Shown here piece by piece: positions 1 through 6,464 of a stretch of 6,464 nt of DNA. The notes beneath the pieces are model-generated. The model searched no databases and was not told where the DNA came from. It saw only the letters and a list, made by a program, of their open reading frames with translations. Source of the stretch: Bacteroidales bacterium (GTDB taxonomy: Bacteria > Bacteroidota > Bacteroidia > Bacteroidales > UBA4181). How positions within the stretch are numbered: position 1 is the first letter of the stretch; each line of letters starts with the position of its first letter. The DNA is taken from positions 1 to 6,464 of the forward strand of contig JAITTD010000275.1 in assembly GCA_031287245.1 (NCBI GenBank), written 5' to 3'. A program made the position numbers and the translations under genes.

Positions 1-129
1 ATCCACAACCGTTGTCTGCTGACAGGTCGTCCCAAAGGCTATATGCGTCAGTTCGGCATCAGCCGCATCGTGTTTCGCGAAATGGCTTCCAAAGGATTGA
101 TACCCGGCGTGAAAAAGTCGAGCTGGTAG
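1..129 (+). CDS. rpsN: 30S ribosomal protein S14, C-terminal part (5' end outside window)
   Basis: This is the last 42 residues and the TAG stop of ribosomal protein S14, a small-subunit head protein that contacts 16S rRNA near the 3' major domain. Reading frame 1 gives the S14 signature block: [17 protein letters not shown], then [11 protein letters not shown], ending in IPGVKKSSW, which parallels the E. coli ending IPGLKKASW. The zinc-binding form of S14 carries two CxxC pairs; here there is one Cys (NRC) and no pair, so this is the zinc-independent type usual in Bacteroidota. S14 normally sits in the spc operon between rplE and rpsH. Here it is followed by a terminator-like hairpin and metG, so it is either a relocated gene, a second copy, or the end of a rearranged operon. 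The upstream part is not visible, so these cannot be told apart. Identity is very secure. Confidence 0.95.
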   Translation: MHNRCLLTGRPKGYMRQFGISRIVFREMASKGLIPGVKKSSW

Positions 130-148
130 TTTTTATCAGGAATGAAGA

Positions 149-181
149 TTTGAACAGCAGGTTTTCTTGGCAAATATTTTG
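149..181 (+). promoter_or_regulatory. Possible metG promoter overlapping the hairpin
   Basis: A TTTG at 149-152 lies about 27 bases centre to centre before ATATTTTG at 174-181. This roughly fits the Bacteroidota pattern of TTTG at -33 and TAnnTTTG at -7, although the second element matches only its TTTG half properly. Transcription would start near 188, inside the 3' arm of the hairpin, leaving about 30 bases of leader and only half the stem in the metG message. The decamer AATATTTTGC (173-182) recurs upstream of ricT at 2321-2330. Support is weak and by eye only. Confidence 0.28.
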
Positions 182-208
182 CGGGGAAACCTGCTGTATT
201 TATTTTTT
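154..208 (+). terminator. Probable intrinsic terminator after rpsN
   Basis: An 11-bp perfect inverted repeat has arms at 154-164 (ACAGCAGGTTT) and 187-197 (AAACCTGCTGT). The space between can pair further: C166 with G185, two G-U pairs, and an inner GCAAA/TTTGC stem (170-174 with 178-182). The hairpin is directly followed by TATTTATTTTTT at 197-208. A strong stem plus T-tract about 25 bases after the rpsN stop is the classic layout of a Rho-independent terminator. The hairpin ends about 20 bases before the metG start, so it could instead act as a leader structure for metG. Confidence 0.72.
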
Positions 209-217
209 ACCAATACA

Positions 218-2254
218 ATGAAACAGTTTAAAAGATACTTGGTTACGGCGGCTTTGCCTTATGCCAACGGTCCGGTACACATCGGACATTTGGCGGGTGT
301 GTATGTGCCGGCGGATATATTCGTGCGCTACCTGCGTTTGCGCGGCAGAGATGTCGTTTTTATCGGTGGCAGCGACGAACATGGCGTACCCATTACGATA
401 CAGGCACGCAAAGAAGGCATTTCCCCGCAAGATGTGGTAGATCGTTACCACTCGCTCATCAAGGATTCCTTTGAACGCTTCGGTATCTCGTTTGATGTGT
501 ATTCACGTACCACTTCCGCCATTCAGCGCCAAACGGCATCCGATTTCTTCAAGAAACTGTACGACAAAGGACTGTTTGTAGAGAAGGAAAACGAGCAATA
601 TTACGATGAAGAAGCGCACCAGTTTCTTGCAGACCGCTATATCATTGGCACTTGTCCGCACTGCCACAACGAGCGGGCGTATGGCGACCAATGCGAGCAG
701 TGCGGCACTTCGCTGAATGCAACCGACCTGATGAACCCGCACTCTGCGCTGAGCGGTTCGGTGCCTGTTCTTCGGCTCACCAAACACTGGTATTTGCCGC
801 TCGATCGCTACGAGTCGTTCCTGCGCGAGTGGATTCTCGAAGGTCACAAGGAGTGGAAAAGCAATGTTTACGGACAATGCAAATCGTGGCTGGATACGGG
901 TTTGCAACCACGCGCTGTCACCCGCGATTTGGACTGGGGCATACCCGTACCCGTGGAAGGCGCCGAAGGGAAGGTGCTTTACGTCTGGTTCGATGCGCCC
1001 ATCGGCTATATATCCAACACCCGCGAACGGCTGCCCGATACATGGGAAGACTACTGGAAGTCTGAGGATACTTGCCTCGTGCATTTCATCGGCAAGGACA
1101 ATATCGTATTCCATTGCATCATCTTTCCTGCAATGCTCAAAGCGGAAGGCTCGTATATCCTGCCGGAAAACGTGCCTGCCAACGAATTTCTGAACCTCGA
1201 AAACGATAAAATATCCACTTCGCGCAACTGGGCGGTGTGGCTGCATGAATATTTGACCGATTTCCCAGGCAAAGAGGATGTGCTGCGTTATGTACTCACC
1301 GCCAATGCTCCCGAAACGAAGGATAACAATTTCACTTGGAAGGATTTTCAAGACAGAAACAACAATGAATTGGTGGCGATTTATGGAAATTTTATCAACC
1401 GCGCCATGGTGCTCACGCAGAAGTATTTCAGCGGAAAAGTGCCTGAATGTGGTGCTTTAACAGATTTTGACAAGGCTACAATAGCAGAAATAGCCACTAT
1501 CCGTGGGAATGTTGAAAACGCACTGGAAAACTACCGCTTCCGCGAAGCCCTGAAAGAGGCAATGAACCTTGCCCGCGTCGGTAATAAATACCTTGCCGAT
1601 ACCGAACCATGGAAACTCATCAAAACAGACGAACAGCGTACAGGCGTCATCCTGAACATATCGCTGCAACTGGCTGCCAACATAGCGCTGCTTCTTGAAC
1701 CTTTCTTACCGTTCAGTTCTGCAAAACTGAAAGCGATGCTTCGTTTGCCGGCTGCGTCATGGGAACAAATCGGTGACACGAATTTGTTGCCTGTGAGGCA
1801 TCAACTGAATGAACCGGCGCTGCTGTTCGAGAAAATTGAGGATGCAGCCATTGAAAAACAGTTACAACGCCTTGCCGATATTAAAATAGCCAACGAAAAA
1901 CAGGCTTACCAAGCGGAACCTGCCAAAAACGACATTTGTTACGAAGACTTTTCGGCAATGGATATTCGCATTGGTACCATCTTGGAAGCCGTCAAAGTAC
2001 CGAAAACCGATAAACTGATGAAATTGCTGGTGGATACAGGCATTGACAAACGCACGATTGTGTCCGGCATTGCACAGCATTTCACTGCCGAAGACTTGAA
2101 GGGCAAACAGGTGAGCGTATTGGTGAATCTGGCGCCCCGCACCCTCAAAGGCATTGAGTCGCAAGGGATGCTCCTTCTGGCTGAGGACGCAGACGGAAAA
2201 TTAGTGTTTGTGACACCGGAAAAGGCTGTCGTAAACGGCGTTGCGGTGAAATAG
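218..2254 (+). CDS. metG: Methionine--tRNA ligase (MetRS), full length
   Basis: A 678-residue cytoplasmic class I aminoacyl-tRNA synthetase that charges tRNA-Met and initiator tRNA with methionine using ATP. The Rossmann-fold catalytic domain opens with [13 protein letters not shown], where HIGH is residues 21-24 and binds ATP. The connective peptide carries one zinc knuckle, C146-x2-C149-x9-C159-x2-C162. The second ATP signature is KISTS (331-335), in which the usual fourth-position Lys of KMSKS is Thr; I recognise this [11 protein letters not shown] form from Bacteroidales. The helical anticodon-binding domain spans about 370-540. After a charged linker, residues ~575-678 form an EMAPII/Trbp111-like OB-fold tRNA-binding domain, with DIRIGTI and [15 protein letters not shown] visible. 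Length is close to E. coli MetG (677). The ATG at 218 was chosen because [19 protein letters not shown] matches the family N-terminus; an in-frame ATG at 167 would add 17 residues translated from the hairpin. It is the only gene here with a terminator-like structure before it and a promoter-like motif after it, so it is probably transcribed alone. Confidence 0.97.
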   Translation: MKQFKRYLVTAALPYANGPVHIGHLAGVYVPADIFVRYLRLRGRDVVFIGGSDEHGVPITIQARKEGISPQDVVDRYHSLIKDSFERFGISFDVYSRTTSAIQRQTASDFFKKLYDKGLFVEKENEQYYDEEAHQFLADRYIIGTCPHCHNERAYGDQCEQCGTSLNATDLMNPHSALSGSVPVLRLTKHWYLPLDRYESFLREWILEGHKEWKSNVYGQCKSWLDTGLQPRAVTRDLDWGIPVPVEGAEGKVLYVWFDAPIGYISNTRERLPDTWEDYWKSEDTCLVHFIGKDNIVFHCIIFPAMLKAEGSYILPENVPANEFLNLENDKISTSRNWAVWLHEYLTDFPGKEDVLRYVLTANAPETKDNNFTWKDFQDRNNNELVAIYGNFINRAMVLTQKYFSGKVPECGALTDFDKATIAEIATIRGNVENALENYRFREALKEAMNLARVGNKYLADTEPWKLIKTDEQRTGVILNISLQLAANIALLLEPFLPFSSAKLKAMLRLPAASWEQIGDTNLLPVRHQLNEPALLFEKIEDAAIEKQLQRLADIKIANEKQAYQAEPAKNDICYEDFSAMDIRIGTILEAVKVPKTDKLMKLLVDTGIDKRTIVSGIAQHFTAEDLKGKQVSVLVNLAPRTLKGIESQGMLLLAEDADGKLVFVTPEKAVVNGVAVK

Positions 2255-2332
2255 AAACAACTCGCAATGAAAACTTAATAACAGACCAATAAAAAAAATG
2301 GGATTTGTAACGCCGGTATGAATATTTTGCAC

Positions 2333-2341
2333 TACTTTTGC
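2333..2341 (+). promoter_or_regulatory. Probable -7 promoter element for the ricT-gldH-SPOR unit
   Basis: TACTTTTGC is an exact match to the Bacteroidota -7 consensus TAnnTTTG with the commonly following C. It lies in the 104-base gap between metG and ricT, 17 bases before the ricT ATG, so the leader would be only about 12 bases. A partial match, TATTTTGC (2323-2330), sits immediately upstream. The only TTTG that could serve as -33 element (2304-2307) is about 5 bases too far from the exact -7 motif. The call therefore rests on one half of the promoter. Confidence 0.5.
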
Positions 2342-2358
2342 AAATCACAATTTTAAAT

Positions 2359-3708
2359 ATGAACGATACATACATCACACGAGGATGTTACCATATACCT
2401 GTTGAAAATCCGGAGGATAAGAGCCCACGGAAGAAGCATTATTGCTGTGGACGAAATAAAATGGATGTTTTTAACTGGTTGGATGACCTTCCCTGTAACG
2501 AATCAGACAACTTAGTGGAGATTCGTTTTAAAAATACACGCAAGGGTTATTATATCAATAGTTCAGACTTGTCGTTAGCCAAAGGCGACGTGGTGGCAGT
2601 AGAAGCCTCGCCCGGACACGATATCGGCGTGGTGTCGCTGACCGGTCCCCTTGTGTCTGTTCAGATGAAACACGCGGGTGTGTCGGCAAACGGTTTGAAA
2701 AAAATCTATCGCAAAGCCAAAGCCACTGATGTTGAAAAATGGTTCCAATCAATTGAGAAAGAACAGGAACTCATGAAAAATGCCCGACAGATGGTGAGCA
2801 CGCTGAATATTTCCATGAAAATAAGCGATGTGGAATACCAGGGCGATAAATCCAAAGCCACATTTTACTATATTTCCGATGATCGCGTCGATTTCAGGCA
2901 ACTGATTAAGGATTTTGCCGAGCATTTCAGAATACGCATCGAAATGAAGCAAATCGGAGCACGTCAGGAAGCAGGCAAAGTGGGCGGCATCGGCACTTGC
3001 GGACGCGAACTGTGCTGTTCCAAGTGGATGTCTTCTTTCGCATCAGTGTCCACCAGCGCTGCCCGCTATCAGGACATGGTGCTCAACCCCCAAAAATTGG
3101 CAGGGCAGTGTGGCAAACTGAAATGTTGCCTCAATTTTGAAGTAAAATGCTACGTGGACGCACAAAAAGACTTTCCCGACACTCATATCCCTTTGGAAAC
3201 CGAGCAAGGCAGAGCCTATCATTTCAAAACCGACATATTCAGGCGCATCATCTGGTATTCGTTTAACAGAAGCAAAGACAACGAAGAAGCCAAGCCTATT
3301 CCGGTGGACGTGGACGTGGTAAAAGAAATTATCCGGATGAACCGGCAGGGTATCAAAGCCAAAGAATTAATCAACAACGAAGACAGCAAACCGGCAAAGA
3401 AGGTTGATATTAACTATCAAAATTCAGCAGGAGAGGACAGTATCAGCCGGTTTGAAGAACATCGCGGAAAAAGAAGGAGCAAACGCGGCGGAAAGCAAAG
3501 ATCTCAACAACCGCAAGCGCAGCAACAAACGCAAAAACCGCAGCAACAGCAAGCGCAAAGACCGCGAAATGAAACGCCACAAGGACAAAACCAAAGTGGC
3601 GACAGACAGCAACAGCATCGCCATCGCCCCAATAACCGCAACCGCAACGGTAATGGTGGCGGCAACCGCAATGATCAAAAGCCCAATCCTAATTCCAAGC
3701 AATCATGA
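2359..3708 (+). CDS. ricT: RicT/PSP1-family protein (YaaT homologue) with Q/N/R-rich C-terminal tail
   Basis: A 449-residue soluble protein of the PSP1 C-terminal family. In Bacillus subtilis RicT (YaaT) works with RicA and RicF in an Fe-S complex that affects RNase Y-dependent mRNA processing; the role in Bacteroidota is not established. The PSP1 core covers about residues 50-270: an N-terminal part (VEIRFKNTRKGYY, KGDVVAVEASPGHDIG), YRKA at 117-120, then DRVDFRQLIKDFAEHFRIRIE and IGARQEAG. The diagnostic cysteine segments follow: GTCGRELCC (C214, C219, C220) and QCGKLKCCLNFE (C251, C256, C257), the likely cluster ligands. Further cysteines lie at 10, 29, 30 and 46. Residues ~369-449 are basic, then rich in Gln, Asn, Arg and Gly, and look disordered. 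The B. subtilis protein is about 275 residues, so the tail is extra. The ATG at 2359 is preferred over an in-frame TTG at 2338, which lies inside the promoter motif. The stop overlaps the gldH start by ATGA. Confidence 0.9.
   Translation: MNDTYITRGCYHIPVENPEDKSPRKKHYCCGRNKMDVFNWLDDLPCNESDNLVEIRFKNTRKGYYINSSDLSLAKGDVVAVEASPGHDIGVVSLTGPLVSVQMKHAGVSANGLKKIYRKAKATDVEKWFQSIEKEQELMKNARQMVSTLNISMKISDVEYQGDKSKATFYYISDDRVDFRQLIKDFAEHFRIRIEMKQIGARQEAGKVGGIGTCGRELCCSKWMSSFASVSTSAARYQDMVLNPQKLAGQCGKLKCCLNFEVKCYVDAQKDFPDTHIPLETEQGRAYHFKTDIFRRIIWYSFNRSKDNEEAKPIPVDVDVVKEIIRMNRQGIKAKELINNEDSKPAKKVDINYQNSAGEDSISRFEEHRGKRRSKRGGKQRSQQPQAQQQTQKPQQQQAQRPRNETPQGQNQSGDRQQQHRHRPNNRNRNGNGGGNRNDQKPNPNSKQS
3466..3705 (+). 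repeat. Low-complexity coding region: basic and Gln/Asn/Arg-rich RicT tail
   Basis: The last part of ricT is compositionally biased. Residues 369-381 are a basic cluster (RGKRRSKRGGKQR). Residues 383-403 (3505-3567) are mostly Gln, built from imperfect CAA/CAG and CGCAA units. Residues 419-438 alternate His, Arg, Asn and Gly, ending in NGNGGGNRN. The reading frame stays open to the ATGA overlap with gldH. A charged, Q/N/RG-rich tail of this kind is often disordered and could bind RNA; that is inference from composition alone. Confidence 0.75.
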
Positions 3709-4172
3709 AACGGGTAGTTATGGCAGGTATCGTTGTCGCTTTCATGCTGGTTGCCTGCGACCGGCAAAAGATATATGAAAACGATTTCCGTATTCCGGAA
3801 ACGGGGTGGAAACAGAGCGAAATGGCGAGTTTTGAAGTGAATGTTACCGATACGGCGAGTCTTTGCAATGTCTATATCAATGTGCGCAACACCAGCCAAT
3901 ACAAATGGATGGAACTGTGGCTGTTTGTCAATGTTCGCACCCCATCGGGCATACAGCAACGCGACACCGTGAAAATCGGCATTGCCGACGAACGCGGAAA
4001 ATGGCTCGGAAACGGATTGGGCAGCAAATTTGACAACAGTTTGCTTTGGCAACACAACGTGCGATTTCCGGAAACGGGCGCTTATACTTTTGAATATGAA
4101 CAGGGAATGCGCGACGAGCCACTTCTGGGAGTGGATGACATCGGTTTGCGTGTTGAAAAATCACTAAAATGA
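3705..4172 (+). CDS. gldH: GldH-family lipoprotein
   Basis: A 155-residue lipoprotein of the GldH family, required for gliding in Flavobacterium johnsoniae but also found in many non-gliding Bacteroidota, where its job is unclear. The N-terminus is a typical lipoprotein signal: MKR, a hydrophobic stretch, then the lipobox LVAC with Cys18 as the lipidated residue. The mature part shows family blocks: VYINVRNTSQY (56-66), LWLFVNVRTPSG (71-82), ERGKWLGNGLGSKFDN (96-111), GAYTFEYEQGMR (125-136) and DDIGLRVEK (144-152). Its start overlaps the ricT stop, and its TGA overlaps the start of the next gene, both as ATGA, so translation of all three is probably coupled. Its presence does not show that the organism glides: no gldK, gldL, gldM or gldN is in view. 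Confidence 0.92.
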   Translation: MKRVVMAGIVVAFMLVACDRQKIYENDFRIPETGWKQSEMASFEVNVTDTASLCNVYINVRNTSQYKWMELWLFVNVRTPSGIQQRDTVKIGIADERGKWLGNGLGSKFDNSLLWQHNVRFPETGAYTFEYEQGMRDEPLLGVDDIGLRVEKSLK

Positions 4173-4609
4173 AAAACAAAATTCGTTATGCTTGTATGTT
4201 CCTTTTGTTGCTCGCCTTTTCTTTCGGAATGAAGGCACAGACAGGCGAGCGTCCGCAAATTTTGAAAGATCTCGAAAAGGACAAAAAAATTGAAGTGATT
4301 CAGCCGGTGCTGGTGGAACAACTGCTAACTGTACGAATAGCCAATAACTATGCACTGAAAGGCATACAAGGTTACAGGATTCGCATCTTCTCGCAGTCGG
4401 GACAAACAGCACGGCAAAAATCTTCGAATATGAAAGCCTCTTTTTCTGAACATTTCCCCGAAATAAACGCCTACCTCACCTATACCGAGCCGAATTATCA
4501 AATTTTTGTAGGCGATTTCCGAACGAAAACCGAGGCACTGTATTATCTGAAACTGATAGGAAAGAAATATCCCAGCGCCTTTATAGTAAAGAGTTTAATT
4601 AAAATTTAA
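4169..4609 (+). CDS. Small exported SPOR-domain protein
   Basis: A 146-residue protein with an N-terminal signal peptide (MKNKIR, a hydrophobic core at 8-21, then MKAQ with probable cleavage around residues 23-24), so it should be periplasmic. There is no lipobox. Residues ~66-146 fit the SPOR fold (a peptidoglycan-binding domain that favours glycan strands stripped of stem peptides, often at the division site): GYRIRIFSQSGQ forms the first strand, and YQIFVGDFRTKTEALYYL the second repeat, followed by KYPSAFIVKSLI. The F-VGDFRT--EA pattern is the clearest family mark in Bacteroidota members. The region between signal and SPOR (25-65) is short and charged and shows no other domain. The protein ends with the SPOR domain. 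The start overlaps the gldH stop by ATGA. No specific gene name is justified. Confidence 0.85.
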   Translation: MKNKIRYACMFLLLLAFSFGMKAQTGERPQILKDLEKDKKIEVIQPVLVEQLLTVRIANNYALKGIQGYRIRIFSQSGQTARQKSSNMKASFSEHFPEINAYLTYTEPNYQIFVGDFRTKTEALYYLKLIGKKYPSAFIVKSLIKI

Positions 4610-4635
4610 ATCAAATATAAAAACCCAAATCATCT

Positions 4636-6464
4636 ATGACAGACCAGATGCAGCATGAATGTGGTGTAGCCTTTGTAAGACTTTTGAAACCACTTGAACA
4701 CTATCAGTTCAAATACGGCAGTTGCCTGTATGGGCTGGAACAACTGCATTTGATGATGGAGAAAGAGCGAAACCGCGGACAGGACGGTGCAGGCGCTGTG
4801 TGTGTGAAATTGGGAATGCACCCCGGCAACGAGTTTATCGCACGCGAACGCAGCATCAAACCCTCGCCATTGGATGCCTGTTTCAAAGACATTTACATAG
4901 ACATCAACAAAGTAGGAAAGCGCACACCCGAACATCTCAACGACCCCGTGTGGATGAAAAACAAGATACCCTTTGCAGGAGAAATTTATCTGGGGCATTT
5001 ACGCTACGGCACCTACGGCGAAAACTCGATAGACGCCATCCACCCTGTGATGCGACAGAACAACTGGAAAACGCGCACCCTCATTCTTGCAGGCAATTTC
5101 AACCTCACCAATGTGGATACCCTGTTCAATATCCTGACCGATTTGGGACAATTTCCCACCGGATATTCGGACACCGTTACCATGCTCGAAAATATAGGGC
5201 ACTTCCTTGACCGCGAAAACCAGCGATTATTCGACGCTTTTAAGAAACAGGGGCACGACAACGCTGAAATTTCGCAATTGATTGCCGACCATCTCAGCAT
5301 CAAAAATGTCTTAGCCGAATCAAGTAAGAAATGGGATGGCGGATACGTCATCAGCGGCGTCGTTGGGCATGGGGATGCTTTCTTTTACCGCGACCCGTGC
5401 GGCATACGCCCCGCATTTTATTACCACGATGAGGAAGTGGCAGTGGTGGCGTCCGAAAGACCTGTTATCCAAACCGTTTTCAACCTCGATGCTGCGCAGG
5501 TTTCAGAAATCAAACCCGGTCACGCTGTTATTGTGAAAGCCAACGGCAATGTTTCCGAAGAAATGGTTTTGGAACCGCAGGAACGCCGGTCGTGCTCGTT
5601 TGAACGCATCTACTTTTCGCGCGGAAGCGACAAGGATATCTACAAAGAACGGAAAATGCTCGGCAAACTGCTGTTGCCCGACATTCTGGAATCCATCCAT
5701 CACAATATGGACACCGCCGTATTCTCATACATCCCCAATACAGCCGAAACAGCCTTCTTTGGGCTGATTGAAGCGTCCGACGAATATCTGAACGAACGGA
5801 AAAAGCGGCTCATTCTCGAAGCAGGCGACAAACTGACACCTGCCCGCCTCGACAAAATAATGAACGTACACACCCGCATGGAAAAGGTGGCTATCAAAGA
5901 TGCCAAACTGCGCACCTTCATCACGCAGGACAAAAGCCGCGCCAGCATGGTAGGACACGTATATGACATCACCTACGACACGCTGCGCAAGGGCGTTGAC
6001 AATTTGATCATCATTGACGACTCTATTGTGCGCGGCACGACGCTCAAACTGAGCATCATCAAAATACTTGACCGACTGGGACCGAAGAAAATCGTTTTTG
6101 TATCCTCTTCGCCACAAATCCGCTATCCCGATTGCTACGGCATTGATATGGCACGCCTGGGTGATTTTGTAGCCTTTCAAGCGGCTGTCGAACTGCTCAA
6201 AGAAAGCGGTAAAACGTCCGTCATCAACGATGTGTACAACAAATGCAAGGCGCAGGAAAAATTACCTGCCACGCAGATGGTCAATTATGTGAAGGAAATA
6301 TACAAACCATTCTGCCCGAGGGAAATATCGTCAAAAATCGCCCAAATGCTTCGTACGCCCGAAATCAAAGCAGAAATAGAAATCATTTACCAGTCTATCG
6401 AGAACCTGCATCAAGCCTGCCCCAACGATACCGGCGACTGGTATTTCACCGGCAACTACCCCAC
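4636..6464 (+). CDS. purF: Amidophosphoribosyltransferase, Bacteroidales long form (3' end outside window)
   Basis: Catalyses the first committed step of purine synthesis: PRPP plus glutamine to 5-phosphoribosylamine. 609 codons are visible without a stop; about 20 residues are probably missing. The N-terminal Ntn glutaminase domain uses Cys9 (HECGVAF) as nucleophile, implying removal of an 8-residue propeptide. Other marks are RGQDGAG (47-53), GHLRYGTYG (120-128), GNFNLTN (153-159), SDT (178-180) and RDPCGIRPAFYY (252-263). The phosphoribosyltransferase domain has SFERIYFSRGSD (321-332), RTFITQDKSR (426-435), the PRPP motif IIIDDSIVRGTT (458-469) and RYPDCYGIDMARLGDF. Compared with E. coli-type PurF (about 505 residues) it is longer, partly from extra sequence in the glutaminase half and a segment around 386-418 before the flexible loop. 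Two of the four cluster cysteines of B. subtilis PurF have counterparts (C320, C500), but the final CxxCFTG is replaced by GDWYFTG. The ATG at 4636 starts 26 bases after the SPOR gene, with no visible terminator between, so readthrough is possible. Confidence 0.93.
   Translation, partial: MTDQMQHECGVAFVRLLKPLEHYQFKYGSCLYGLEQLHLMMEKERNRGQDGAGAVCVKLGMHPGNEFIARERSIKPSPLDACFKDIYIDINKVGKRTPEHLNDPVWMKNKIPFAGEIYLGHLRYGTYGENSIDAIHPVMRQNNWKTRTLILAGNFNLTNVDTLFNILTDLGQFPTGYSDTVTMLENIGHFLDRENQRLFDAFKKQGHDNAEISQLIADHLSIKNVLAESSKKWDGGYVISGVVGHGDAFFYRDPCGIRPAFYYHDEEVAVVASERPVIQTVFNLDAAQVSEIKPGHAVIVKANGNVSEEMVLEPQERRSCSFERIYFSRGSDKDIYKERKMLGKLLLPDILESIHHNMDTAVFSYIPNTAETAFFGLIEASDEYLNERKKRLILEAGDKLTPARLDKIMNVHTRMEKVAIKDAKLRTFITQDKSRASMVGHVYDITYDTLRKGVDNLIIIDDSIVRGTTLKLSIIKILDRLGPKKIVFVSSSPQIRYPDCYGIDMARLGDFVAFQAAVELLKESGKTSVINDVYNKCKAQEKLPATQMVNYVKEIYKPFCPREISSKIAQMLRTPEIKAEIEIIYQSIENLHQACPNDTGDWYFTGNYP

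Noticed and set aside
167..217. In-frame upstream ATG extending metG by 17 residues
   Set aside because: The added residues are encoded by the terminator hairpin and its T-tract, and family members begin near the ATG at 218.
503..1351. A 282-codon open frame on the minus strand inside metG
   Set aside because: It lies wholly within a clearly functional MetRS gene, shows no recognisable domain, and looks like an antisense shadow of the codon usage.
2338..2358. In-frame TTG start for ricT, 7 codons upstream
   Set aside because: It overlaps the TACTTTTGC promoter motif; the ATG at 2359 gives a more sensible leader and N-terminus.
3424..3702. A hydrophobic Leu/Val/Ala-rich minus-strand frame opposite the ricT tail
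   Set aside because: The hydrophobic composition is what the Q/N/R-rich coding strand gives when read backwards; there is no sign of an independent gene.
3404..3778. A 124-codon + strand frame overlapping the ricT tail and the gldH start
   Set aside because: It arises from the repetitive CAA/CAG/CGC-rich tail in another frame; it has low-complexity composition and overlaps two real genes.
4579..4591. Short palindrome CTTTATAGTAAAG near the end of the SPOR gene, considered as a terminator
   Set aside because: The stem is only 5 AT-rich base pairs, lies within coding sequence, and no clean T-tract follows.
5725..6180. A 151-codon minus-strand frame inside purF
   Set aside because: It is opposite conserved PurF motifs, including the PRPP-binding site, and shows no recognisable family.
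1..6464. Search for a CRISPR array, insertion sequence, toxin-antitoxin, phage or defence system
   Set aside because: No spaced direct repeats, terminal inverted repeats, transposase or integrase motifs were seen; every long frame is accounted for by a housekeeping or envelope gene.

Overview
The window reads as a stretch of ordinary chromosome from a member of the Bacteroidota, most likely the order Bacteroidales. The evidence is a gldH-type lipoprotein gene, a RicT/PSP1 protein and a long-form PurF that both resemble Bacteroides/Porphyromonas homologues, a MetRS with the KISTSRN form of the KMSKS loop, AT-rich start regions without clear Shine-Dalgarno sequences, and TAnnTTTG-type promoter sequence. 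Family assignments come from recognising motifs, not from a database search. All genes lie on the + strand and coding density is high.

Layout. Positions 1-129 hold the end of rpsN (ribosomal protein S14, zinc-free type). A hairpin with a T-rich tail (154-208) then fills most of the short gap before metG (218-2254), a full-length methionyl-tRNA synthetase with a C-terminal tRNA-binding domain. A 104-base gap with a good -7 type promoter motif leads into three tightly packed genes: ricT (2359-3708), gldH (3705-4172) and a small exported SPOR-domain protein (4169-4609). These three are joined by two ATGA stop/start overlaps and are therefore probably translationally coupled. After 26 bases comes a long-form amidophosphoribosyltransferase, purF (4636 to beyond 6464), cut off by the window edge about 20 residues before its expected end. 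No intergenic gap exceeds 300 bases.

How the genes fit together. rpsN and metG are translation genes, and purF catalyses the first committed step of purine synthesis. The central cassette couples a cytoplasmic Fe-S-type RicT protein to two envelope proteins: a GldH lipoprotein and a periplasmic protein likely to bind peptidoglycan. The functional link between RicT and the envelope pair is not established here.

I saw no RNA genes, CRISPR array, insertion sequence, integrase, prophage or defence gene, and no convincing undescribed system. The points most worth a second look are the S14 gene lying outside its usual spc-operon order, the terminator/promoter overlap before metG, the RicT protein without visible RicA/RicF partners and with a Q/N/R-rich tail, the coupled ricT-gldH-SPOR unit, and the incomplete Fe-S cysteine set in PurF.
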